From positions 31,124,001 through 31,188,000 of the forward strand of contig OZ316891.1 of the NCBI GenBank assembly GCA_973895155.1: a stretch of 64,000 nucleotides of DNA, written 5' to 3'. Both the position numbers and the translations under genes were made by a program. Of this stretch, positions 1-10,855 are shown piece by piece. The notes beneath the pieces are model-generated. The model was not told where the DNA came from, did not search any database, and was given only the letters and a program-made list of their open reading frames with translations. Position 1 is the stretch's first letter. Each line of letters starts with the position of its first letter. The DNA is from Marsupella aquatica. Lineage: Eukaryota > Marchantiophyta.

Positions 1-1048
1 CATTGAGGCGTACACGGGAAGGACAAGATTGACCCTGTTTAATGCTTGAGTGGGCCAGGATTGTTTCTGCCTGAGTGGAAGGCTGGTCTGTTTAATGCTG
101 CCTAATTGAACATAGAATCTGCTAGTAAGCTCATGGAGTTTGGCAATGAATGTTTCATTGGCAATGTTTGTTGTGTTCGTTGTGTTCAGTGGGCCGGAAT
201 GTCTTACAAAATTATACCCCACTGTCCACAGATCGAGTCCAAATGGAGAATTTGCCATCAAATGATTTTAGTCGTTTACTTCAAACAAATAAATTTTGTT
301 ACAGAGAATGATCCAGAAGAAGTCTTGTCACATTAGGAGAGTACTAACCTTCCTAGACCTGACGCAACTTGGGATGGATCATCGCCTGGGTATCTCCCGC
401 TTTAGACTCTGGGTAGAATTTCCCGATGCTATGCAGGGACAAGGTTAGAACTTTATTCACAGCCTTGACCCATGTTTACTTCATGCCTCTACATGATTTC
501 ATTGTGTGATTGTTTTGAAGTCGTAGCCGTGGTGAAAAGCTGGTCTATAAAAATCGAATTCAGGTTGCTGCTGTATATAAAGCGCAGCAGGATCCAAAAC
601 TAGAAAACTGTCCCAACAAATATTGTAGCTCTCACTACTTGAATATATAAATTATTTGCCCTGATCGGTCTTAGCCTGCTGCGCACAAGGCAGACAATGA
701 AACAAGTCTGTCCATTTTAAAACTTGAGAACCAATGCTTTGCTGAAACTCAATTGCTATTTGTTCTGTGTTGCCCTTACAGATTTAAAAAAGGCAGGGTG
801 AGTGAGCACTGCTGGACAGAAGGCGAAGGCATACAAGTTGCAATATTTGTGATTGCTTCCAATCATAGGCCAAGGTTATTTGCGTTGCTAAGTCCTAGTG
901 CTTTGCCATCCATAAAGCATTGGTTTATGCTGCTCCCTTGTGGTTACATGTCATATTTTATGCTGCACCCTCATTCTTTTGTGTCATGTTGCACCCTATT
1001 ATTCCTTCTTGTTTCACAATCTGATGTAGGGTCTGAGTGTACAGGACC
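1..1048. other. Left flank, no gene seen; probably inside CACTA element B
   Basis: I see no supported coding region. Short open frames here have no recognisable motif. A TATATAAAG string near 573 could be a TATA box, but nothing downstream confirms it. Since the PHD relic that follows probably belongs to CACTA element B, this stretch is probably B's 5' region; no CACTA terminus for B was found, so B may begin outside the window. Confidence 0.4.
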
Positions 1049-1704
1049 ATGGCTCGCAATAAGCAGAAGGCCATGAATCGTTGCAGAGGTGAATCCTCTC
1101 AAGCACCTCAATTGGCCTTATATTCAGACATTGAGATTAACCAAAATAGTCCACATGTATGTGCGATTTGTGATGAGGGAGGGGATCTCATTGTTTGTGA
1201 TGGGCCTTGCCACCGACATTTCCATAAGAATGTTTCCTGTCCTTTGGGTCAGCAATGGCTATGCCCAACTATATCCCTGATGGCCATGTTGGAGAATGGC
1301 TTTGTGTTGATTACAAGAATGATGAACATTCTTGCTTTAAGTGCCATGTGTCTGGAAAAATTGGTGAAGAGGTAAGAAAATGTCCAGACCCTCTCTGTGC
1401 CCTGTTTTACTATCGGCAGTGTTTGGTTCCTGGCACAGCATCATGTGGACTCCATATTTGTCTTACTTGTGGACAGGGGCCCAATGATGGGGCTAATGGC
1501 TTTTTGGTTTAGTGCATGAGGTGTCCTAAGGCATGGCACAAGGACTGCCTGTTGTTTATCCAGCAGAGGGGATTTGCCCATGATCGAACAATTTGGGATC
1601 ACTCAGCGCATGGGCAGCCCAAGAAGGGGATGTTTTACTGTCCTGACCATGACATTGACCCTACACTAGGCACTCCTGCTAGGAGCCACATATCTTGGAT
1701 TTGA
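1049..1704 (+). pseudogene. EDM2-like PHD-finger gene, decayed copy (element B)
   Basis: This is a diverged relative of the PHD gene at 9583. It starts MARNKQ and keeps the PHD signature CAICDEGGDLIVCDGPC followed by HFH, a WLCVDY segment in place of the WMCTDC of the other copy, the VRKCPDPLC segment, a C-R-C-P/H/C cluster, and the C-terminal YCPDHDID...ISWI block typical of the EDM2 PHD region. Two lesions break it. A frameshift near 1243-1262 moves the frame from the N-terminal PHD half to the rest, and an in-frame TAG at 1510-1512 sits just before the CMRCP segment. It is intronless and on the same strand as TNP2. It ends 52 bp before the insertion point of CACTA element A. With A removed, its stop lies about 0.58 kb upstream of the TNP2 frame at 35966, the same order seen in element A. 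Confidence 0.75.
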
Positions 1705-1753
1705 TTGAGGCTGGATGGAACACAAACTTGAGATAGAGCTTTTTGATGGTTTC

Positions 1754-1756
1754 ACG
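1754..1756. repeat. Target site duplication of CACTA element A, left copy
   Basis: The trinucleotide ACG directly precedes the left CACTAG terminus and is repeated directly after the right terminus at 35431-35433. A 3-bp duplication is the expected length for CACTA elements. Confidence 0.75.
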
Positions 1757-1800
1757 CACTAGAAGAAACCGAGCCATTCTGAGACCCAGCCTTACATGAC
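1757..1800 (+). repeat. Left terminal inverted repeat of CACTA A
   Basis: The first eleven bases match the reverse complement of 35420-35430 exactly, followed by one mismatch, CCGAG, a short diverged stretch, CTGAGACC and ATGACT. Further TGACT motifs follow at about 1796, 1833 and 1864, as expected of subterminal transposase-binding repeats. Confidence 0.75.
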
Positions 1801-4750
1801 TTGTGTGAGACCTTTGAAAATAAGTGACTCCAAGGTTTAGGGTGTCATCTTTGTTACATCTTCTTGACTCACTTTTGGTGAAGTTCTGGGAAGTCATGTA
1901 TTTAACTATTGGGAAAGTTGCTTCTGTAACTGAGTTAAGGCAAGTATATTGAAGTTATATAAGTGACCATGACTTACATGATTTCCTTGCCCAATACATA
2001 TGATTTTGGATCCATCATATTAATCACATTATGTCATGCAATTATATATAGTTACCTCCCTTTGCTTTAACCATCACTGAGTTGCTCTTTATTGTTCCCC
2101 TGTAAGAAAGTATACATGACATTTTTACCCTAATTGAAGTTTAGGTAAGTAGGGCAAATTTGTGATTCTAGCTAGACAAGAACCAACCAAATTTAAGTTA
2201 ACATTCATGTACACGGCCGCAACTGAGTTCAAAAAGGTGTGAAAATTTGTGCCATGCCCCCAAAAATAATGATGCACCCTAAACCCTAATACTCTACATA
2301 CATAGTTACCTTAAAAAAGTCACCACAACCAATTAGTGGTACTTGTCACATACTGCTCACACACATATTAAAACTCACTTCATCCACTAACTCATTTTAA
2401 AAATTTGCTCTGCATATATACCCCATAATTAGCCAATATCAAATGGAACCCCCTTCATATGGGAATATTGAAGGGCCCAATTTAGGACCTCTTTTTCCTT
2501 AAGTGCACAATGCAATGCCGTTGCATCAATTTCTCTATCGGAAGCCCTCTTCCAATGAACCATGTTGCGCAATTGCAAGTTGATACAACTGGCAATAGCT
2601 TTTGCCCTAAACTTTTGACTGCCAAAAGCTTTTGTGGAGGGACTTGGAGAAAGAGAGAGTGCGCCCGCAAAGTGAGAGTCTTGTTGTTTCATGAGCGGGA
2701 AAGTTTTCACACACTAGTAGAAACCGGGGCAATTTATATGTCAAGGCTAGGGGGTGGCTGGGTTTTCACTAAAGGGGGTTTAGGGGGGGTTTGATGTCAA
2801 GGGTCGGGGGTTGCATGTTAAGGGGATGGGGGTTTAGGGACCATTGGATCGTCGGCATCCATCCCCCCCGGTCCATTCTTCATCCATTTAACCCTCTTTT
2901 GCCAATGACTCCAAATGTCCAATGGGTTTTCAGAGGGTTTATGCTTGAGGAGGGTGAGTTTAAGGGTAGGTGTTGTTTTTTGCCATCTGGGTGACTTAGG
3001 ATATTTATCTAACCCAATGACTATACCCAAAATACCCAACTAAAATCCCCCCCCCCAAAAAAAATGCATGCACCCTTGGTCTTAGTTACCGTTTAATCCT
3101 AACTGTGAACTTACGTCTAAATGTGTTAGGTGCTTGCAGAATGCCTATGAACGAGTCCTTCCAGTCGACTCAATGTTTAGGGTAAACGGATTTTGTAAAG
3201 GAAAATTGCACAAAGTGTCGACGGCTACCACCAGGGTTTTCCTTCATGTTTCTGCAAGGGAATCCAAGGCCAAACACTTTGCGCCCGATAATGCACTTTT
3301 CCTCAGTTGCTCTCGACTCTTGCACCTGATCGCACTCAGTCAATACATTTAGCGCTTTTGGAGGTGGGATTTCATGTCATTGCGTAGGGCTTGGAGCTTC
3401 GACCTTTGCTATATGACCCATTGTCGACTGCAATCTCACTATAGGGTTTAGGTGGGCCCTAAATCTTACATTCGTCTTTCCTGTGGTGACAACGCGGGTG
3501 CTAAGGTGTATAGGAGCAAGGTTGTCGGGAGGTTTATCGCAGATGACTGGCGATTGGTGAGGCCTATTTGCATTCATCTCCACTATCATTGGGTACCCGA
3601 GATACAACGATCGACCTTCTATACAGAGGCGAGGAAGTGACGAGAACCTACAACTCTTTGCGGGAATGCGTGGTCTTCTGCTTACCTGATTGCCCTCATG
3701 CTTGACTGTAAATACATTAGTAAAGTTTTGCTTTGGCTCAACTTTGGTCTTTTTTGGCCTTGCGTGACTGCGCTCACTTCTCTCAGTTTCCAGTGTGTAG
3801 TTGGCTAAAGACCTGGATGTCATGCTGTGAGCGCAAGCTGCTAGTAGTTGTCCATAGCTTGGGGAAAGCGGTGGGGACTGAGGCCACAAAGGAGTTTGAC
3901 CTGCGCTTTTTTTTCTTTGCAGCAAGAGCGAGAGTGAGACGAGTTGCAAATTGAGTTTCATTGAGCTGCTGCCCTGGGCTTGGCGGAGGTCCTACACTCT
4001 TGTGTCGCTCACTTGTTCAGCTACGGTGGGAGCGGGCTTTTGGTAGTGACCTGTTCAGTTGCAGTGGGAGCTGACAACTTTGGTGGCTGTGGTGTTGAGC
4101 TTCTGAGGAGGGCAAGCAACTGCGTGATGTGCCCTTGAGTGAATGTCTCTTGGAGGAGCTGCGAAGTGGTGAAAGGGGAAGGAGGTGAGCTCGGGCCTGG
4201 AAGCAATGTGCTTCTCCAACATTTTTGCACAATGCAATGCTGCTCAATCGTTTATCCTTCCTCTAAAGCTGAGTGTGACGCATCGACCTTTGACGGGAGT
4301 ATCTGCATTATAGTTTGCTACATACGGCTGCTCTCTGTGTGGCAATCGCCAATAGCTAGCGCAATGGAGGGTTCGACGTCAACTTTGAGTCATTGATCAG
4401 TGCACACTACATCGCTCTCCCTTTGCTAAACCCTTTCTTTTGGCTTGGTTCTTGGTGCCTTTGGCATAGGAGCGACGTTATTGCTAATCAACTCCCGAAT
4501 CAACTTTGGAGGTGCGGGTTAGAAGGGGTTGGAGAGAGGAGGTCCAAACCGAGAATGCCCTTCACCGTCAACGGTTTCTACTAGTCCCGGCCATGCAGCT
4601 GAAAGTGCGCTTCTTTCAGGTGTCGTAGCATTCTGCCAGCCGGGTGCTTGGACTGCAGAGAAGAGCAGCCACAGTCATTCAGTTCTTCTCCTAGCTCAGC
4701 TGCGCATTGTCAACCATCGAGCGCTGTTGCGCGCTAGCTGTGAACCCCAA
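1801..4750. other. 5' subterminal and internal region of CACTA A, no gene recognised
   Basis: I recognise no coding region. The first 200 bp hold scattered TGACT/AGTCA motifs. From 2730 to 2870 the plus strand is very G-rich, and C and A runs follow at 3048-3064. Open frames at 3377-3961 (minus) and 3452-3640 (plus) overlap each other and have no family motif, so I do not call them genes. A related CACTA-like inverted pair lies at 2712 and 4586. Confidence 0.4.
2712..4586. mobile_element. Possible relic of a related CACTA-like element
   Basis: The left side starts CACTAGTAGAAACCG and the right side ends CGGTTTCTACTAGT, giving a 14-bp perfect inverted pair 1.9 kb apart. The left sequence differs from the terminus of element A at one base in fifteen, so it is of the same family type. 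The expected final G of the right end is C, and the 3-bp flanks (ACA and CCG) do not match, so this is either an eroded nested element or a chance pair. Confidence 0.3.
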
Positions 4751-4888
4751 GAGGAGCTGCGACAAGGAGGAGATGCAACCAAGAGGAGATGCGACGAAGA
4801 GGAGATGCGACGAAGAGGAGATGCGACGAAGAGGAGATGCGACGAAGAGGAGATGCGACGAAGAGGAGATGCGACCAAGAGAAGCTGC
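4751..4888. repeat. 16-bp minisatellite
   Basis: About 8.6 copies of a unit like GAGGAGATGCGACGAA lie head to tail, with slightly diverged units at both edges. The period of 16 is not a multiple of three, so each reading frame reads the same peptide cycle. This explains the long open frames on both strands here, which I do not call as genes. Confidence 0.85.
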
Positions 4889-7011
4889 TGCATCCCACAT
4901 TGAGTTGGACATTGAGGTAGGGACGTGAGCTACGCACTTTCAACCGTCAAGCAACCACCAAGCTCGGCAACGCTCTGGGATTTGTTGGCCACAGCAGACA
5001 AAGCGGAAGACAAAGGTGAGTGTTCGTGCACCGTTAGAGTAACCGCAAGTACTCTATTACATGCCTCATTGTTCTCTATTACATGCCTTGTTCTCCCGCC
5101 CACTGTTTCCTGCGATTTTCTTTCTTCCATAAGAAAATGGTGATTTCTTCTTCTATCAAACAAAACCCCACCCAACCACCACACAAGAACGTGGGGTGCG
5201 CGCTTCTTAATCCTCCTCAAACTGGCCCATTGTTCATTGAAACCCCACATATTACCCACCGGCACCAAGGGTCCAGTCCCAACCCGTCTTCCGCTCCCCA
5301 CCATCTTCACTCTCTCGCGCATCTATCTCCTGAACGGCGTCGCTCTCCCTTAGACGCAGAATGCTCCGCTGTGATATTGCCTCCAACTTTTCTAGTGCAG
5401 TCTAGGCAATTAGACTGCTTTTGCGAAAACTGCCCTTCTTAAAAGTGAGCAATACTAATAAGCCCCGGGGGTGGAGCGTTTGTTACGATGGCCGTGGACC
5501 TACCGTGGGCTATGGTAGAACACTCTATTGTCTATGATGATTCTGAATCTGCTTGAACTGCGAGTGGATGTGCTTTAAGGCAAACTTGTCGGAGAAATTA
5601 GAATGGGGGGACGGAGCTGTCAGTGCTTAGGTTGTGGCATTTTTGAGATTGTCAAGAGTAATCTGTGATCTCATTTCTAAATGGTTTGAGCTCCTCTGAT
5701 GTGCATAGGAATCGGGCTGAGGAAAGCTTTTGGGAGCTATCATCGGAACTAGCTTTCGATCTATTTCTGCTACTTTTGAATTGGTACTTGGGAAGGCTTT
5801 GTATCGTTAAGCACTACAAGATTCACAGGCCAGACCTGCTTGCTAGTATGAGGGGCTTTGAAGGAATGTGTGGCCAGGGCTGATTAAGTATGGATTAATT
5901 TTGCATTGCCTGAGATACTGAAACTGCCACCCGCTTTGTTTCAATGCCTTTGATATTAATTGTTAATATCTCAAGAGGGTCGTCAACTAAGCTGAAAGGA
6001 GTCAAAGCTAACTACAAGCTAGCAAATACAGAGAATGCTCCCAAGTCGAGTCAGGAGGAAGTTACTAAAACTAGACCTTCACAACTCTCGAAACTGGAAA
6101 GTGAAATTCAGCGTGAGACACGTAGCTGAAGGCCACAAGGATAACTATATGGCCACGCTGTCCCCCATTCAAGTCCAAAGTCCTCTTCAGATTGTCTGAA
6201 CTCCTATTGAATGTATTGAATAATTATTTCATCACAGAAATTTTCAGAACAAACACGGAAGCACCAGGGGGCTGAGGATTGGATATTGAGGCTGAAGACA
6301 TTGAGGTCATAAACTAGGTGTGGTTCGGGTGACAATGTTAGCAACTGATGCTTCTTCAGGGGAACTTCCCATGTGCAGTTTATCCACACATGATTGACTT
6401 TGGTTCTTGCTATTTTTCTTTTGGTGTACTCTTGAGTTTGGTGTCACTCTATCCTTTCCTGTAGCCTCGAAATAGGAACACACCTGCTTAGTGGTCCCCA
6501 ATCGCCCAATGATTTATAATGACTGTGTCTAGGTGATGTATGCATTGCGTGTTCATTCCAGAAGAATGAATATGTACACTTTGCACAAACCTGGACAGAT
6601 TTTGAATGTTATTTATCTGAGTTTTTGTTTGTGAGCTCTGACTTGGAGCCTTAACATTTGTGTTTCTGTGGGGCTGAGCAGAGTTTGTTCCGTCTAGAAG
6701 TTGCTGTACTGAAGTGATCAGCCTCCGGCTTGGAGGTGAATCTTCAATTTTTTGTGGATCCGAGTGACTTCTGTCCAGCTGAGTTTTGCTTTGTCGGGAC
6801 GATTGTGTTTGGCTAAGATGCTAGATTGTGGCTTGTCTTCTTGCTTCCAGCTTGTGTATTTTCAATTAATAGAAGTTGGGAACGAAGTGATAATTGAATT
6901 TCCTTATATTAAGCATCTTCACCTAGAAACTCAATACATAAACTCCAGGATTCCCTCGGGACATAAAATGAGCCAAATTGTCTCAAAATTGGGAACCTGC
7001 ACCCGCACTAC
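4889..7011. other. Internal region of CACTA A, no gene recognised
   Basis: Open frames on both strands at 4930-5442 and short frames at 5665-6130 have no recognisable family motif. The part around 5100-5450 is pyrimidine-rich and could be captured promoter or leader sequence. I see nothing else that can be supported. Confidence 0.35.
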
Positions 7012-7390
7012 TCAAACAATTGTGTTGGGCTTGGTGGCCTTGTAAGTCTTCTTTAGCTTTCGCAATGGAGGTTGAATCTTGCAGTACGTCAAGGGGAACT
7101 TGATCTTTGAATCATGGAACTGCTTGGTACTTTCTCGCTTGCACAAAGAGACAGGGACTGTTGTAGTCTTCATGATCTGGATGCAAGGGAACCGAACTCT
7201 ATGACAAGAAGCCATCTCATCATACATCTGCTCTGCAGCTCCGTTTCTTGTGGTATCACAATATTCCTTGTACATGTTGTGATAACCTGTACGACTCTGA
7301 TACGTGGACCCAGATACCGAAGTTCTTAATTGTGGTGGGCTTCTTTTCGAAGATCTGGTAGACACATTATTCAGCATTTGCTAACTTCGA
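7012..7390 (-). pseudogene. RPL18A: Ribosomal protein eL20 (RPL18A) C-terminal fragment
   Basis: The minus strand encodes the C-terminal half of plant eL20: [29 protein letters not shown], then the segments [21 protein letters not shown] (here with VS for the usual first residues), [10 protein letters not shown] and TYKA-KPN before the stop. Plant eL20 is about 178 residues; only about 120 are represented. Two frame changes, near 7308 and 7355, and missense changes such as Cys for Arg show it is dead. The upstream edge at about 7390 follows TTAG on the coding strand and could be an old splice acceptor, so it may be a captured genomic piece rather than a reverse-transcribed copy. It lies inside CACTA A, in the opposite orientation to the transposase gene, and is best explained as cargo capture. 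Confidence 0.8.
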
Positions 7391-8362
7391 AACTAGAAGG
7401 GTAACACATTAAACAACAGAGAAACTCACAACATCCTCCTTTGGTCCTTCAGAGTCTATACTTTGATTCTGAAGTTTGACTGAGTTTTTGTTTACTAAAA
7501 GAATGTGACTGTGTAAGAGTTCCGTTTGGCAGTGGATTGGTTGAAGCACTTCATGCTAGTGTGTTGTCCACAGCTCTTCAACCAGCTTTCATCTTCCTTG
7601 TCTTTCACCACTTACGATGACATCAATTCAGCTAAGACCATAGAAGGTTCCAAAGCATCTAACTTGTAAAATCGCATTATGTTACATCAAGGACTAAGGT
7701 GTTGGGTGCCAAAGGAGACAACACAACAAACACGCTGAAAAGACTTCAGGACTGGGTTCAACAAGGTAGTGAAGGTGCTTAGAGCCATAGTAAGTATGCA
7801 TTCTGTATCTTTCTCTGTTGATGTGAGCTTGTGCATAATGGGAGTTGTAGTTGGCAAGAGTTCCAAATATGAATAGATCCAGAAGTATGTGATCATGTAC
7901 TTGCTCTATAAAGTTCTGAAGATATAAGCATTTTCTGTTAGACCAGGCAACTTGGGAGTTGGTAAGTGTCACCTGCATCTGAGGGGCTACACCGGGGCAT
8001 CAGTGGAGGTTCACTTGCACAACACGACAACCAGTGAATTTTCTCTCTGCTGCAACCTGCAAGGTGAGACTTTCGGTCTTTCTGGATGAAAAAACAGGAG
8101 TTTAATATGATTGATATACATGTCCATCGAGAATATGGGTTTATCACCAAGCTCTTTGTCTTAGGAAACTCATAAACTCAGAATCAAATATGTACTATGC
8201 ACGTTTCATGCTATGTGTATACTATGACCTGTAGTTGGAACCAAGACAATGAGTGGGAACTGATTAGTTTAGGTGGTTGCTGTTGGCGAGGCAAGTCGAC
8301 CTCCTGCTCACCTTGCTCATCAAAGGACGTGAACAGAGGACATCACAACGAAAGCAACACTT
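7391..8362. other. Internal region of CACTA A, no gene recognised
   Basis: No open frame here has a motif I can name. Small minus-strand frames at 7687-8150 overlap one another and are probably noise. A captured flank of the eL20 gene could be included, but I cannot show it. Confidence 0.3.
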
Positions 8363-8812
8363 ATGGTGAGGACCCGCAACGCTGAACATGTGCGACTTGC
8401 ACGCAAGGCAGAGATGTTGCGCCTTGAGTATGTCAGACTTGGGATCCTTCCAGCCCAGTCTGCATGGTACTTTGAGTACCCTGTTGTTTCCAGGAACAAC
8501 TACAGCCGGCCTCTACCTGCTTCAGTACCCTTCCCGACATCCTTGGTATTTGTGTCTCTTGTACATGACCCGCCACAAATTAGGTGCCAAGGGTGTGTAC
8601 ACAGTTGCCAATATGACTGTCCTGCCTGTAGGGCTTCTGGCCCAGAATTGGATGACCGTTCTCTTGGATGCCGATTTTTGCACAGAGCACAATGTATCAT
8701 CTGGAACCACTCGCCATCCTGCAGTGTGCCTGGTGATGTCACTTGTCTTGCCCTCCCAGACCCCACCACCGGTGACTTTGGTGTCTACACATGTTTGGAT
8801 CACATGCTCTAG
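8363..8812 (+). CDS. Doubtful 149-codon ORF, Cys-rich
   Basis: I do not recognise this protein. It begins MVRTRNAEHVRLARKAEMLR, a basic helix-like start, and the middle has a Cys cluster (CQGCVHSCQYDCPAC) that could bind zinc. However, a second plus frame (8388-8855) and two minus frames are also open across the same interval, so the openness may only reflect low stop density. It lies about 0.77 kb upstream of the PHD gene within CACTA A, on the same strand. It could be a captured exon or nothing at all. Confidence 0.2.
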   Translation: MVRTRNAEHVRLARKAEMLRLEYVRLGILPAQSAWYFEYPVVSRNNYSRPLPASVPFPTSLVFVSLVHDPPQIRCQGCVHSCQYDCPACRASGPELDDRSLGCRFLHRAQCIIWNHSPSCSVPGDVTCLALPDPTTGDFGVYTCLDHML

Positions 8813-9428
8813 AGGACCACTTGTCACACCGCATGCACAGACCAGATACCATTGACCTATAGCTTAACACTCTGACTTCAACACAGAGGATATTTACTTA
8901 AAATTTTGATGAATGAGCAATTTTGGGTCCAGGGTTTAGGGTCAACAGTACATAACTTATATCCTATTATGCCTGCACTAAGCAAAATATCCTAATTTAA
9001 GAGGCTAGCAAACTCGCATAAAAGTCTCTATTGAAAGACTGCTTTCATGACTGCTTTAACCTGGTGAACATTGCAACGTGGAATGAATTAATGGGCCATG
9101 TGATAATATGCAAAATGATTTATGCCTCACTTATTTGTCTCAGCCACTATCATAACCTATTTAGGATGTATAAATTTCAACCCTTATGACACTGCTTCAT
9201 ACCAATCCTCTTCGAAGAATGCCTGTTTTACATGTCACGACTATTGTATGTGATTCAAATGCATGAAATGTTGTTGCAGATCTCCTTTGGTGAATCATAG
9301 CCACAATTAAAATTGAGGTGTTGGTGGAGAAATTGTATTAGGGGATCAGTTTTGTGTGTGGGCTCAACATACCAAAAGTATGTGTGCTCTGCATCCTTGT
9401 GTGGCCATTCCAATTCATTGCAGTAGCA

Positions 9429-9571
9429 AATGCCTTTGTACCTTAAATGCTAAATATATTTTACTTTCTGTGCAGTCTGCTAAATTGTAGAGTCTATCTA
9501 AATGCCTTTGTACCTTAAATGCTAAATATATTTTACTTTCTGTGCAGTCTGCTAAATTGTAGAGTCTATCT
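9429..9571. repeat. 72-bp tandem duplication upstream of the PHD gene
   Basis: A 72-bp unit starting AATGCCTTTGTACC and ending near AGAGTCTATCT occurs twice head to tail with almost no differences. The second copy ends about 11 bp before the PHD gene's ATG, so the duplication lies in its promoter, leader or 5' intron. Each unit contains TTTACTTTCTGTGCAG, which looks like a splice acceptor. Confidence 0.9.
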
Positions 9572-9582
9572 CATGCGCAGGC

Positions 9583-10263
9583 ATGGCACGGCCTAAAATT
9601 CAAGCCAAAAAGCGTGTGACAGAGGTGAGAAACACAGGTGTACTTGGGGCAGATGCTACTAACTTCTCTGCAAGTCAGATTTTCCAGAAGGCAGCTCATT
9701 GTTGTGCGATTTGTGACGATGGTGGGGGCCTGGTCATTTGTGAGGGCCCTTGCATGAGGCATTTCCACCTCAACCCGGAGTCTGACCTTGCTGCAGAAAA
9801 CAACTGTCCAGGGGTGGGCCTCTCGTCAACACACCAGGGAGACTGGATGTGCACTGATTGTTTGGAGAAGCAGGCTAAGTGTGCACAATGTGGGAAGTTG
9901 GGGTCCTATGAGGGCTCTGTTGATGCTGCAGCAAATGTTAGGAAATGTCCAGACCGTTTTTGTGTGACATTTTTCTGTTTTGAGTGTTTGCCTGCTCATG
10001 CCACAGCTTGCCCACTTCATAGGTGCAAGGCATGTGGTGAGCATGATGATGACTACTGGACTGACATAGTCCACTGTGCTAGGTGTCCCACTATGTGGCA
10101 CTATCATTGCCTGAAAGATCATCAAGCAGAGGGTTATGCTTGTGACAGAGAAATCTATGATCACTCTGCACATGGTGTTGATCGATGGATATTTTATTGT
10201 CATCGCCATGCCATTGATCCTACCTCGCGCACTCCTGTGAGAGATCACATATCTTGGCTGTGA
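9583..10263 (+). CDS. EDM2-like multi-PHD zinc-finger protein, transposon-borne
   Basis: The frame of 226 residues is intact and intronless. Residues 40-93 form a PHD finger (CCAICDDGGGLVICEGPC, then H and FH, then WMCTDC). Residues 100-151 form a second Cys/His module (CAQC, RKCPDRFC, FCFECL, CPLHRCKAC). Residues 165-209 form a third (CARCPTMWHYHC, then YCHRH). The last block, AIDPTSRTPVRDHI, matches the end of the PHD region of Arabidopsis EDM2, a nuclear protein that reads histone marks and controls transcription through H3K9me2-rich transposon sequence. Only the PHD module is present; EDM2's other domains are absent. It lies in CACTA A upstream of the BRCT and TNP2 genes, and a diverged decayed copy holds the equivalent place in element B. 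A role in chromatin reading or counter-silencing is inference. Confidence 0.8.
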   Translation: MARPKIQAKKRVTEVRNTGVLGADATNFSASQIFQKAAHCCAICDDGGGLVICEGPCMRHFHLNPESDLAAENNCPGVGLSSTHQGDWMCTDCLEKQAKCAQCGKLGSYEGSVDAAANVRKCPDRFCVTFFCFECLPAHATACPLHRCKACGEHDDDYWTDIVHCARCPTMWHYHCLKDHQAEGYACDREIYDHSAHGVDRWIFYCHRHAIDPTSRTPVRDHISWL

Positions 10264-10855
10264 AGCTGAACATTGTACATGCACAGTGCACCTGATGTGG
10301 ATGTACTATTTTTTGAGATTGCAGAGATTCCAATTTTGAAAAGGAGTTGGGTAGGCGAGTTTATATAGGCAGCACTTATCTTGTGCTCTGGCGTCAGTGG
10401 CTGGGTACATGCCTATACAAACTTATCCTTACAAGCCTTCTTGGAAGTATTTAGGCTGAGTGGTCATTTTCATAAACACTTTCATCAGACTGCTAAATTA
10501 AAACAGGACTTCTAAGTTGTAAGCGTATAAATTATCAGGCATGCAATTAATCAAATTGCCCTATAAGTTTGTCATTGAATGTATCCTCCTTTACAACAAA
10601 ATATGTATGTGCCATGACAAGTTGGTTGCACTTCATTTCACCACGGATATGGATTTTGTAGTATATATTCAAACAATGTCCTGCATCCGTGCAGGTGCCT
10701 AGTACGTATTGTTCACATATCCCTTGTACCTATCAAAATCGGACCTGAGCACCAGTGGGCCAGATCAACTCAAAAAGCAGGAATTTTGTTGTCCTTGTAT
10801 TGTCAGGTGAACCCATTCTTCCAAAATTCACTGTCATCACGTAGAGTGTGTGTAC
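10264..10855. other. Spacer between PHD and BRCT genes
   Basis: I see no coding region. The sequence is AT-rich with several TGCAG strings (for example near 10693) that could act as splice acceptors, so a 5' exon of the BRCT gene could be hidden here, but none is evident. Confidence 0.35.

Noticed and set aside
3377-3961. Long minus-strand frame (194 codons), with plus frames in the same place
   Set aside because: No family motif, overlapping open frames on the other strand, and location inside the transposon; likely noise.
4930-5442. Overlapping frames on both strands of 119-130 codons
   Set aside because: No recognisable domain and composition like leader or promoter sequence.
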